Assembly: GCA_031552655.1 (NCBI GenBank)
Contig: JAVBML010000045.1
Location: 1-16,573, forward strand
DNA: 16,573 nt
From: CAZTPH01 sp031552655
GTDB taxonomy: Bacteria > Pseudomonadota > Gammaproteobacteria > UBA9339
Direction: 5' to 3'
A model generated the notes under the pieces. That model saw only the letters and a list, made by a program, of their open reading frames with translations. It did not search any database and had not been told where the DNA came from. How positions within the stretch are numbered: position 1 is the stretch's first letter; each line of letters begins with the position of its first letter. This document shows positions 7,306 to 13,895 of the stretch, piece after piece. Both the position numbers and the translations under genes were made by a program.

Positions 7306-7334
7306 AGTATAGGGGTAAATTGCAATTCTAACAA
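7306..7334 (-). promoter_or_regulatory. Sigma-70-type promoter for the parC-nadD-rsfS-rlmH-mrdA operon
   Basis: On the minus strand TTGTTA (7334-7329, 4/6 of the -35 consensus) is separated by exactly 17 bases from TATACT (7311-7306, 5/6 of the -10 consensus). Transcription would start near 7299, giving a leader of about 36 bases to the parC ATG. It lies in the short gap between rsmD and parC, so parC and the genes after it need not depend on rsmD transcription. Confidence 0.6.
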
Positions 7335-7354
7335 ATTATTTACATTCGCAGGAG

Positions 7355-7921
7355 CTAGCTATTTTTCCGTTGACAGAGATAGTTTTTGGTTAGGTCGCTG
7401 CTTTTTTCCCGTAGAATTTGCCACGATGGTGGAAGGTTATTTTGGATATTTAGTGCCCTTTCGCATTCAATGTAAAATAGTGTTTGTTCCTGGAAATAGT
7501 TACTATGTTCTAATTTAGCGCAGGTTATTTTTACGAGACCAAAGTTGAAGGGAGGGTCAATGAAAATAATATCGAAGCGCTGTTGCTTGATGCTGTTTAG
7601 TCGTTCGGGCATCCGCGCTACGTGAAAATCTATGGCTTGGGTTTGCAACGTCTGGGCATTGGTTCTGAGTTGTCTGATAACTCTGGCGGAGGCATCTACC
7701 ATGGTTACGTGCTTCGCTCCCCGTGATAGAGCTTCGAATCCCAGGGCTCCACTGCCGGCAAACATGTCCAGACAATTGGCGTTGGCTAGCCAGGGATGCA
7801 GCCAATTAAAGAGAGTTTCCCGGGTCATATCCGTGGTGGGTCTTAGATCGGGATAGGGCATAAAATTAATTTTTCTTCCACGCCATTGGCCACCAATAAT
7901 GCGCAGCGTAGATTTTTTCAT
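7355..7921 (-). CDS. rsmD: 16S rRNA (guanine966-N2)-methyltransferase
   Basis: Class I SAM-dependent methyltransferase that makes m2G966 in 16S rRNA on the assembled 30S subunit. The family hallmarks are in order: LRIIGGQWRGRKI (6-18), RPTTDMTRETLFNWL (27-41), the SAM-binding LDMFAGSGALGFEALSRGA (51-69) and the catalytic IDPPF (121-125). The length of 188 residues is typical. It starts at ATG 7921 behind AGGAG. It diverges from uvrD across 180 bases and lies 91 bases upstream of the parC ATG on the same strand. In many gammaproteobacteria rsmD neighbours ftsY; here it does not. Confidence 0.96.
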   Translation of the reverse strand: MKKSTLRIIGGQWRGRKINFMPYPDLRPTTDMTRETLFNWLHPWLANANCLDMFAGSGALGFEALSRGAKHVTMVDASARVIRQLRTNAQTLQTQAIDFHVARMPERLNSIKQQRFDIIFIDPPFNFGLVKITCAKLEHSNYFQEQTLFYIECERALNIQNNLPPSWQILREKSSDLTKNYLCQRKNS

Positions 7922-7932
7922 AGTCTCCTAGG

Positions 7933-7961
7933 TTGAGTGTGGATCATAATAATTTTATCCT
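7933..7961 (+). promoter_or_regulatory. Candidate promoter for uvrD with a long leader
   Basis: TTGAGT (7933-7938, 4/6) and TATCCT (7956-7961, 4/6) are separated by 17 bases, pointing toward uvrD. The predicted transcript would carry a leader of about 130 bases, including the inverted repeat at 7976-7995. I see no LexA box (CTG-N10-CAG) in this gap, although E. coli uvrD has one. Confidence 0.35.
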
Positions 7962-7975
7962 AGCAGAATTGCTGC

Positions 7976-7995
7976 CCGAAGAAAAATCGCTTCGG
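7976..7995 (+). repeat. Inverted repeat in the rsmD-uvrD intergenic region
   Basis: CCGAAG (7976-7981) and CTTCGG (7990-7995) form a perfect 6-bp stem around an 8-base loop. It is followed by AATTAATTG rather than a T-tract. It lies just after the predicted uvrD transcription start, so a leader hairpin or a protein-binding site are both possible. Confidence 0.35.
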
Positions 7996-8101
7996 TAATT
8001 AATTGTATCAAAGATGGAGGGCGATGCAGTGTTTCCAAGCAGGGGATAAAAAAGATGGATTTTGTAGACTTTTGGGTGAATAGGTATCACAATCTTTTTC
8101 C

Positions 8102-10264
8102 ATGGAACCCAGTTTTTTATCCGAACTTAATCAGATACAGCGAGAAGCCGTTACCTATCCCGGTAATAATTTGCTAGTATTGGCCGGCGCCGGTAGTGGT
8201 AAAACACGGGTATTGGTTTATCGCATTGCGTGGTTACTGTCGAACAATAGAGTGAATGCGGAGAACATTTTAGCCGTTACCTTTACCAATAAGGCAGCCC
8301 ATGAAATGCGCGGACGCCTAGAAACCATGTTGCGATGTTCCCTAGGATCTATGTGGGTTGGTACTTTTCATGGTCTTTCCCATAGATTGCTACGTAGACA
8401 TTGGCAAGAGGCAGGTCTAGAAGAGTCATTTCAAATTATTGATAGCGAAGATCAGCTACGAATTCTTAGGGGCATTCATCGTTCCCTAAATTTAGATTTG
8501 GAGCGCTGGTCCCCCAAGCAATCTCAGTTATATATTAATGGTAAAAAGGAGCAGGGAATTAGGTCCCATGGTATTGGACATAGTAATTTTATGGAGGAAA
8601 CGTGGCTTAAAATCTATCGTGCCTATGAAGAGATTTGTAGTCGAGGAAATTTAGTTGATTTTGCTGAGTTGCTGCTGCGTTCCCATGAATTGCTGCGGGG
8701 CAATGCTGCATTACGGGACTATTATCGTGGCCATTTTCGCCACATCCTGGTGGATGAATTTCAAGATACTAATACTATGCAATATCTTTGGATTCGAGAG
8801 CTCTGTGACGATACCTCCAATCTGACGGCGGTGGGTGACGATGATCAGTCGATCTATGGTTGGCGAGGAGCCGATAGTGGTAATATGAAGCGTTTGGATC
8901 GAGACTACCAAAATTTAAATGTGGTACGTTTGGAACAAAATTATCGTTCCACGGGTAATATTCTAGCCGCTGCCAACGCAGTTATTGCTCACAATGGCAG
9001 TAGATTTGGTAAAAAATTATGGACCGAAAGAGGACAGGGTGATCCACTAGTTCTCTATGCCGCCTTTAATGAAATAGACGAGGCAAAGTATCTAGCCAAC
9101 GGGGTAGCGACCATGGCTGAAAAGGGCGTTGCGCTAAGTGACATGGCAATTCTATATCGCTCCAATGCGCAGTCTCGAATTATCGAAGAGAAACTGTTAG
9201 AATGGGGGCTTTCCTATAGAATTTACGGTGGTATTAGGTTTTTTGAGCGAACCGAGATTAAGGATGTTTTAGCTTATCTGCGCCTAGCCATAAATCCCCA
9301 CGATGATGCTTCCTTTGAAAGGGTGGTGAATTTACCGACCAGGGGTATTGGTGAAGTGGCACTGGCATCGCTGCGAAATTATGGTAAGACCCATGACCGT
9401 TCGCTGTGGCAAGCAGCTAAAATCATGGTAGAAACGCAGCAATTGCCTGGCAGAGCTGCCGGTGCTCTGGGACGATTCTTATCACTGATGGATGAGATTG
9501 CTGCCCAGGTATCTTTGTTAGATCTAGCTACCTTGATTACCTATGTCATAAATTTCGTTGGTCTCAGGGATCACTACGCTAAACCTCAGTACGCTGAGTA
9601 TAAGCAATCACGTTTGGAAAATTTAGATGAGCTGGTGACGGCGGCGAAACAGGCCATGGGATCCATGGTTGAGGCGCATGGTTCCCAGGGGCTGCAAACC
9701 TTTTTAAGCCAAGTTTCCCTGGAGTCCGGGGAGCGCCTAGAGGGTTCGGGAGAGAGCTGTGTTAATCTCATGACTCTGCACGCTGCCAAGGGGCTAGAAT
9801 TTAGATCGGTATTTCTCTGTGGCATGGAGGATGGTCTTTTTCCTCACGTAATGTCCATGCGGGAGCGCGATGATCTCGAGGAGGAACGACGTCTCTGCTA
9901 TGTAGGTATGACCCGGGCCATGCAGTGGCTCCATCTGTCCTATGCGGAATCGCGACAAATTAGAGGAGTCAGTAGTTTTTGTAAGCCTTCGCGGTTTTTG
10001 CGGGAGATTCCTGGGGAATTATTGCGCAGTGAAACCCTCGTTTCCAAGGTACAAATCGCGACTAAATTTGAAGAAGATTTAGGTGGAAATGCCAATGAGT
10101 GCAATGGATTGGTGCTGGGTCAGAGGGTATTTCACGGCGCCTTTGGCGAAGGTACCATCGTAGGATTTGAAGGACAAGGAGAATACCTATTGGTAAAAAT
10201 AAAATTTAGGGATTACGGCAATAAACTGCTATCGCCTAAGTATGCAAATTTAAAACTTTATTGA
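8102..10264 (+). CDS. uvrD: ATP-dependent DNA helicase II
   Basis: SF1A 3'-5' helicase that removes nicked strands and UvrBC in nucleotide excision repair and the nicked strand in mismatch repair. The 720 residues equal the length of E. coli UvrD. Motifs in order: Q-motif region LNQIQREAV (9-17), Walker A AGAGSGKT (28-35), TFTNKAA (60-66), Walker B DEFQD (218-222), GDDDQSIYGWRGA (245-257), EQNYRST (motif IV region), and LMTLHAAKGLEF plus VGMTRA near the end (motifs V and VI). The C-terminal Tudor-like domain GQRVFHGAFGEGTIVGFEGQG favours UvrD over Rep or PcrA. The ATG at 8102 has no clear Shine-Dalgarno. It is a single-gene unit, convergent with the next minus-strand gene. Confidence 0.96.
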   Translation: MEPSFLSELNQIQREAVTYPGNNLLVLAGAGSGKTRVLVYRIAWLLSNNRVNAENILAVTFTNKAAHEMRGRLETMLRCSLGSMWVGTFHGLSHRLLRRHWQEAGLEESFQIIDSEDQLRILRGIHRSLNLDLERWSPKQSQLYINGKKEQGIRSHGIGHSNFMEETWLKIYRAYEEICSRGNLVDFAELLLRSHELLRGNAALRDYYRGHFRHILVDEFQDTNTMQYLWIRELCDDTSNLTAVGDDDQSIYGWRGADSGNMKRLDRDYQNLNVVRLEQNYRSTGNILAAANAVIAHNGSRFGKKLWTERGQGDPLVLYAAFNEIDEAKYLANGVATMAEKGVALSDMAILYRSNAQSRIIEEKLLEWGLSYRIYGGIRFFERTEIKDVLAYLRLAINPHDDASFERVVNLPTRGIGEVALASLRNYGKTHDRSLWQAAKIMVETQQLPGRAAGALGRFLSLMDEIAAQVSLLDLATLITYVINFVGLRDHYAKPQYAEYKQSRLENLDELVTAAKQAMGSMVEAHGSQGLQTFLSQVSLESGERLEGSGESCVNLMTLHAAKGLEFRSVFLCGMEDGLFPHVMSMRERDDLEEERRLCYVGMTRAMQWLHLSYAESRQIRGVSSFCKPSRFLREIPGELLRSETLVSKVQIATKFEEDLGGNANECNGLVLGQRVFHGAFGEGTIVGFEGQGEYLLVKIKFRDYGNKLLSPKYANLKLY

Positions 10265-10363
10265 AAATATCCATTTTCCATAGGTTGTATTTTTAGAACC
10301 CCTAAATCCCATGAATTTATTTTGAAAATTTTAAGAGCATGGCATTGGGTTGGGATTTTTTTG

Positions 10364-10383
10364 CTTCCCCAAGAAGTTTTTTT
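10364..10383 (+). terminator. Weak intrinsic terminator after uvrD
   Basis: CTTC (10364-10367) and GAAG (10373-10376) form a 4-bp stem around CCCAA and are followed directly by seven T residues (10377-10383). The T-tract and position suit a terminator for uvrD, but the stem is short. The convergent minus-strand gene ends at 10442. Confidence 0.35.
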
Positions 10384-10441
10384 AGTTTTCTGAAATCATC
10401 CTTGGTAGCAAGTGTATCTCTAAAGATTGGGATGGAGATTT

Positions 10442-10783
10442 TTATTTTTTGAGAGACCGAAGGAAATTGACAATAATTAGATATCTAGAAATAAATATGG
10501 GGTAGTTTATGGTACCGAGAGCTATCTCGCCGGTTTTCTTTTTCAGTATGTAAACTCCCGTATCTCTATCTCGTTGCCAGAATTCAATTAGCGAGTTTTC
10601 GCAGGAGAGAAATGCGTACTTTTTGGCAATAAAAACCAGATGAGCAAATAGAGCCACGGCGAAAAAAAATTTGCATCCCGGTAGGTTCGCCATGGCGCAT
10701 GAAATTATGACAGCGCCGCTGTGGAAAAATAGCATGATTACCAACAATATTTTGGAGCTTTGGAGTTTAAAACGATGTTGCAT
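10442..10783 (-). CDS. Small inner-membrane protein, YgfX/CptA-like
   Basis: 113 residues with two membrane segments close together (about 12-32 and 38-60), then a cytoplasmic tail of mixed strands ending in a Lys-rich C-terminus. The opening pattern (HRFKLQSSKILLV...FFHSGA) resembles the YgfX (CptA) family, whose E. coli member is encoded with SdhE and has been described as acting on MreB and FtsZ. The resemblance is by eye only. No sdhE/cptB gene lies beside it, so any toxin-like role is speculative; it could equally be an unrelated two-helix membrane protein. It starts at ATG 10783 without a clear ribosome-binding site and diverges from the DUF4389 gene across 57 bases. Confidence 0.7.
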   Translation of the reverse strand: MQHRFKLQSSKILLVIMLFFHSGAVIISCAMANLPGCKFFFAVALFAHLVFIAKKYAFLSCENSLIEFWQRDRDTGVYILKKKTGEIALGTINYPIFISRYLIIVNFLRSLKK

Positions 10784-10794
10784 TTTAAAAAGTA

Positions 10795-10803
10795 TGGTAT
10801 AAT
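10795..10803 (+). promoter_or_regulatory. Extended -10 promoter for the DUF4389 gene
   Basis: The sequence TGGTATAAT is a perfect extended -10 element (TG-N-TATAAT). Transcription would start near 10810 and run about 30 bases to the ATG at 10841. Extended -10 promoters need little or no -35, and none is clear here. It lies inside the divergent gap and rules against a translation start at the upstream in-frame ATG 10760. Confidence 0.55.
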
Positions 10804-10840
10804 TAAAAAATTATTTATTATTAATTGTACAATTACTACC

Positions 10841-11104
10841 ATGTATAAAAATCTAAAGGAAAAATTGCTAGCTAGGGAAAAATGGCAGCGCGCATTGTTT
10901 ATGTTAGTGTTTGTTATCATTAAGCACATCGTGGCCATGTTAATTAATTTTATTTTGTTGTTTCAGTTTATCCATGATCTATGGTTGGGCAGACCCAATG
11001 ATAGATTGCTGGAATTTTCCCAGAAACTAAATAATTATCTATTGCAGATAGTTAATTTTCTCACGTTTAATGTTGATACCAAGCCTTTCCCCTTTGCCGA
11101 TTAG
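10841..11104 (+). CDS. DUF4389 family membrane protein
   Basis: 87 residues from ATG 10841. The protein has an amphipathic basic start (KNLKEKLLAREKWQRALF) and one or two membrane helices over about 19-47. The conserved tail reads GRPNDRLLEFSQKLNNYL then FLTFNVDTKPFPFAD, which matches the pattern I know for DUF4389 proteins (gamma- and betaproteobacterial membrane proteins of unknown role). An in-frame ATG at 10760 would add 27 residues that run through the promoter and into the divergent gene, so I reject it. No Shine-Dalgarno is evident at 10841. The HAD phosphatase follows 41 bases later and may be co-transcribed. Confidence 0.8.
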   Translation: MYKNLKEKLLAREKWQRALFMLVFVIIKHIVAMLINFILLFQFIHDLWLGRPNDRLLEFSQKLNNYLLQIVNFLTFNVDTKPFPFAD

Positions 11105-11145
11105 TTTACATAGGAAGCTTATTTATTTACTTATGGAAGGAGTTC

Positions 11146-11787
11146 ATGAAGAAATATTCTCTACTGGTTTTTGATTGGGATGGTACCTTAGTGGATTCCC
11201 AAGGTTTAGCGGTTACATCGGTGCAGCGGGCAGCTGAAGATTTGGGTTATCCAGCACCGCCAGCGGAGGAGATTAATTCCTGCTTTGGTTTGGAATTAAT
11301 GGAGATGTTAGAAAAACTGATGCCTCAGAGCAATCTACTGCAATTGGCAGAGAAATTTTATCATTATTTTTCCGAGGATGAGCTGTCAAATGGTTTTTTT
11401 GATAACGTCGTGGAGAATTTAATTTATTTACGGGATAATAATTTTATTCTTGCCATAGCTACCAATCGAGCCAAGGTCCGTTTGGAACGAGCTCTGGAGG
11501 TTACGGGGGTGAGAAGTTTATTTTCGGCAACCTCCACCGCCGATGAATATGGTGCTAAACCTAATCCAGCAATGATGTGGGCTTTGCTGAATGGTCTAAA
11601 TGTTAAAAATAGTGAAACTTTGATGATAGGAGATACTATTTTTGATATGCAGCTTGCCAGTAATGCTGGTGTTGATGGCATGGCTGTTTCCTATGGGCAC
11701 CACAGTAGGGAGCAATTGGCAGCATTTAACCCCATTGGGTTTATTGATACCATTGGAGAACTAAGAAATCTACTATGCGAAAATTAA
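11146..11787 (+). CDS. HAD-superfamily phosphatase, phosphoglycolate-phosphatase-like
   Basis: 213 residues with the complete HAD subfamily IA motif set. Motif I is DWDGTLVDS at 10-18 (nucleophile Asp10, acid/base Asp12), motif II has Thr106 in ATNRAK, motif III has Lys138 in AKPNP, and motif IV is GDTIFDM at 162-168 (Asp163, Asp167 for Mg2+). The helical cap sits between motifs I and II (about 20-90), as in Gph/PGMB-type enzymes. It is likely a cytosolic small-molecule phosphatase; the sequence does not fix the substrate. It starts at ATG 11146 with a strong GGAAGGAG. The flavodiiron gene follows after 70 bases. Confidence 0.92.
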   Translation: MKKYSLLVFDWDGTLVDSQGLAVTSVQRAAEDLGYPAPPAEEINSCFGLELMEMLEKLMPQSNLLQLAEKFYHYFSEDELSNGFFDNVVENLIYLRDNNFILAIATNRAKVRLERALEVTGVRSLFSATSTADEYGAKPNPAMMWALLNGLNVKNSETLMIGDTIFDMQLASNAGVDGMAVSYGHHSREQLAAFNPIGFIDTIGELRNLLCEN

Positions 11788-11800
11788 TGAAGATTTACCT

Positions 11801-11815
11801 CACTGTAAAATAGTG
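11801..11815 (+). promoter_or_regulatory. Short inverted repeat upstream of the flavodiiron operon
   Basis: CACT and AGTG flank GTAAAAT, making a 15-base imperfect palindrome 42 bases before the flavodiiron ATG. The centre contains TAAAAT, a possible -10. It could be an operator or chance; I see no FNR half-site pair and no recognisable NsrR or NorR site. Confidence 0.2.
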
Positions 11816-11857
11816 TTACCATTTAACCCATTAATCAGAAAGTAATTAGAGTATTGC

Positions 11858-13069
11858 ATGGGTGAAAGTTTCAAAGCCATAAAAATTACGGATCGGGTAT
11901 ACTGGGTGGGAGCGATGGACTATGAAATAAGTGATTTTCATGGCTACAGCATTAATCGAGGTACCACCTACAATGCTTTTCTTATTACCGGTTCTAAACC
12001 CGTTTTAATTGATACCGTAAAGGAAAAGTTTTTCAGCGAAATGGTAGCTCGTATTAGTTCAATCATGGATCCCCGGGATATTTCCTATATAATTTCTAAC
12101 CATGCGGAAATGGATCATAGTGGTGCTTTGCTGGCCGCTACGAATCTCATGCAGCCCGAAAAAGTATTTGCTTCCACCATGGGAGTAGTTGCTCTAGGAG
12201 CTCATTTTCATAGCAAGCTAGTGGTTACCGAGGTGAATCACAATGAACCATTTATTCTCGGTGATGCAAATTTCAGGTGCATAGAATCACGAATGTTGCA
12301 TTGGCCCGATAGTATGTTTACCTATTTTGCCAATGATGGGGTTCTATTTTCCCAGGATGGATTTGGTATGCACTTGGCTTCCACTAAGATATTTGCGGAG
12401 CAAAATGATCGACAACTTCTCCACCATGAAGCGATGAAATATTTTGCCAATATTCTGTTGCCCTATGCTAGCTTTGTGACTAGGTTATTGGAAAATTTAC
12501 CTAGTCTCCATTTGGATATTAAGGTGTTGGCGCCGGACCATGGGCCCATTTGGCGGGAAAATGATGACATTAATTGGATCATTGATCTATGGCGTCGCTG
12601 GGCTCGGCGGGAAAATACCAATAAAGCGGTAATTTGCTATGATACCATGTGGGGTAGTACGGCGCGCATGGCAGCAGCCATAGCTGAGGGTTTCATGGAT
12701 ACGCAAACCCAGGTAAAGGTTATGCCCTTGGTTAATAGCCATCGCAGTGACATTGCAACGGAGTTGCTGGAGGCCAGTGCTTTGGTAGTTGGTTCTCCCA
12801 CTATTAATAATCAAATATTTCCTAGAATGGCTGATTTGCTGTGTTATCTGAAGGGATTAAAAATTGGTAATCTAGTGGGCCAATCTTTTGGCTCCTTTGG
12901 TTGGTCCGGTGAGGCTGTGGAGAAGATAAAGAATGAACTGGTGCAAATGCAGTTACGAATTATTGGCAATGCAATAAAGACAAGATATGTTCCCGATGGG
13001 GAGTGTTTAGCACGGTGTAGAGAGATGGGGCTAGGGATTGCTAGGGTTTTACATGGCGAAGGAAAATGA
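11858..13069 (+). CDS. Flavodiiron protein (rubredoxin:oxygen / nitric oxide oxidoreductase)
   Basis: Cytosolic enzyme that reduces O2 to water and/or NO to N2O with electrons from rubredoxin. The N-terminal metallo-beta-lactamase-like domain (about 1-250) has the full diiron ligand set: HAEMDH at 82-87 (His82, Glu84, Asp86, His87), His148 in MLHWPD, Asp167 in SQDGFG and His228 in APDHGP. The C-terminal flavodoxin-like domain (about 255-400) has the FMN phosphate loop YDTMWGST at 261-268. At 403 residues it is a two-domain (class A, FprA/ROO) protein without the rubredoxin fusion of E. coli NorV. The rubredoxin is encoded two genes downstream. O2 versus NO preference cannot be read from the sequence. 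Confidence 0.94.
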   Translation: MGESFKAIKITDRVYWVGAMDYEISDFHGYSINRGTTYNAFLITGSKPVLIDTVKEKFFSEMVARISSIMDPRDISYIISNHAEMDHSGALLAATNLMQPEKVFASTMGVVALGAHFHSKLVVTEVNHNEPFILGDANFRCIESRMLHWPDSMFTYFANDGVLFSQDGFGMHLASTKIFAEQNDRQLLHHEAMKYFANILLPYASFVTRLLENLPSLHLDIKVLAPDHGPIWRENDDINWIIDLWRRWARRENTNKAVICYDTMWGSTARMAAAIAEGFMDTQTQVKVMPLVNSHRSDIATELLEASALVVGSPTINNQIFPRMADLLCYLKGLKIGNLVGQSFGSFGWSGEAVEKIKNELVQMQLRIIGNAIKTRYVPDGECLARCREMGLGIARVLHGEGK

Positions 13070-13589
13070 CATTGATCTAGATGTATTAATTCAAATTTCC
13101 TATGGAATGTTTATTGTGTCCGCGGTCCAAGGAGAGCAGTACAATGCCCAGATTGCCAGCGTGGCTTTTCAGGTAACCAATGAGCCAGTGCAATTGGCCA
13201 TTTGTCTCCATAGAGATAATCTGACTCACCAAATGATTATGCAAAGTAAAGCCTTTGGTATTGGAATTCTGTCGCAGCGAGCGGATCTAAAATTTATTGG
13301 TGGATTTGGTTTTCACAGTGGCAGAGGTGTGGATAAGTTTGCCAAAGTGAAATTTAAGACTTTGGCTACGGGATCACCTTTGGTATTAGAGAGAACCAGT
13401 GGAATTTTAGATTTAGATCTAGTAAAAACTATGGATGTTGGTACCCACACAATTTTTGTGGGAGAATTACGGGCGGCGGAGGTATTAAGTGGTGATCCAC
13501 CTTTAACCTATGATTATTATCACAGAGTAATTAGAGGTAAATCCCATGGCCATGCACCGACCTTTAGAATATCTGATAATTTTAAATAA
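13053..13589 (+). CDS. Flavin reductase-like FMN-binding split-barrel protein
   Basis: 178 residues from ATG 13053, which overlaps the end of the flavodiiron gene by 17 bases; AGGG lies six bases upstream. The fold signature is that of NAD(P)H:flavin oxidoreductases: SYGMFIVSAVQGEQYNAQIASVAFQVTNEP (residues 18-47), the substrate-loop region HRDNLTHQMI and GIGILSQ, and a glycine-rich GGFGFHSGRGVDKF. The pattern is that of the flavoreductase half of the clostridial high-molecular-weight rubredoxin Hrb, which passes NAD(P)H electrons to a fused rubredoxin and then to flavodiiron protein. Here the rubredoxin is a separate gene 15 bases downstream, so this protein is the likely NAD(P)H entry point. 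That role is inferred from context. Confidence 0.88.
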   Translation: MAKENDIDLDVLIQISYGMFIVSAVQGEQYNAQIASVAFQVTNEPVQLAICLHRDNLTHQMIMQSKAFGIGILSQRADLKFIGGFGFHSGRGVDKFAKVKFKTLATGSPLVLERTSGILDLDLVKTMDVGTHTIFVGELRAAEVLSGDPPLTYDYYHRVIRGKSHGHAPTFRISDNFK

Positions 13590-13604
13590 TTGGGAGAAAT
13601 ATAT

Positions 13605-13766
13605 ATGAAAAAGTATTCCTGTGATGTTTGTGGTTATATCTATGATCCGGAACAGGGAGATGAAGAGGGCGGTATTGCACCTAATACTTCCTTTGAATCT
13701 TTGCCCGATAGCTGGGTATGTCCCATTTGTGGTTTGGGTAAAGATAGCTTTACCATGGTGGATTAA
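13605..13766 (+). CDS. Rubredoxin
   Basis: 53-residue one-iron electron carrier, the usual length for rubredoxin. It has both Cys knuckles: CDVCGYIYDP (Cys6, Cys9) and CPICGLGKDSF (Cys39, Cys42). The conserved aromatic residues and the GI-P-T-F-LPD-WVCP core between them are also present. It starts at ATG 13605 behind GGGAG. It is the third gene of the flavodiiron operon and the expected direct electron donor to the flavodiiron protein. The stop lies 5 bases from the 3' end of the convergent tRNA-Met. A longer open frame at 13621-13815 overlaps it in another frame and is a shadow. Confidence 0.95.
   Translation: MKKYSCDVCGYIYDPEQGDEEGGIAPNTSFESLPDSWVCPICGLGKDSFTMVD
13737..13754. repeat. Perfect 7-bp hairpin at the end of the rubredoxin gene
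   Basis: GGTAAAG (13737-13743) and CTTTACC (13748-13754) form a 7-bp stem with a 4-base loop. The hairpin is inside the rubredoxin reading frame and also 18-35 bases beyond the 3' end of tRNA-Met on the other strand. It may help to end transcription from either side, but no T-tract follows on either strand. Confidence 0.35.
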
Positions 13767-13771
13767 ATATT

Positions 13772-13848
13772 TGGTGGCTATGAGTGGATTTGAACCACTG
13801 ACCTCAGCATTATGAGTGCCGCGCTCTAACCAACTGAGCTACATAGCC
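13772..13848 (-). tRNA. tRNA-Met (CAT), elongator type
   Basis: 77 bases including an encoded 3' CCA. The 7-bp acceptor stem is GGCTATG paired with CATAGCC, with discriminator A. The D-arm reads GTAGCTCAGTTGGTTAGAGC, and the anticodon loop CTCATAA, between CGGCA and TGCTG, gives anticodon CAT. The T-arm has TTCAAATCC. The overall sequence is very close to E. coli elongator tRNA-Met. An Ile-type CAT tRNA is unlikely given that resemblance. It lies 47 bases after the adenylate cyclase stop on the same strand but has its own promoter. Confidence 0.96.
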
Positions 13849-13856
13849 TTGCCGCA

Positions 13857-13885
13857 ATTGTCTCCATTAACTCCGCACTTGTCAA
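13857..13885 (-). promoter_or_regulatory. Promoter of tRNA-Met
   Basis: On the minus strand a perfect TTGACA (13885-13880) is followed after exactly 17 bases by GACAAT (13862-13857, 4/6 of the -10 consensus). The mature tRNA starts 9 bases after the -10, so the 5' leader would be very short. Confidence 0.75.
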
Positions 13886-13895
13886 TGGGGAAAAG

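Noticed and set aside
8711..8911. Minus-strand frame inside uvrD
   Set aside because: It is antisense to the conserved Walker B and motif III region of uvrD.
10760..10840. Upstream ATG for the DUF4389 gene
   Set aside because: The extra 27 residues run through the extended -10 promoter and the divergent start, and fall outside the family pattern.
11424..11681. Minus-strand frame inside the HAD phosphatase gene
   Set aside because: It is antisense to conserved motifs II-IV and has no start signal.
13621..13815. 64-residue plus-strand frame overlapping rubredoxin and tRNA-Met
   Set aside because: It is in a different frame from a clear rubredoxin and runs into the tRNA gene.
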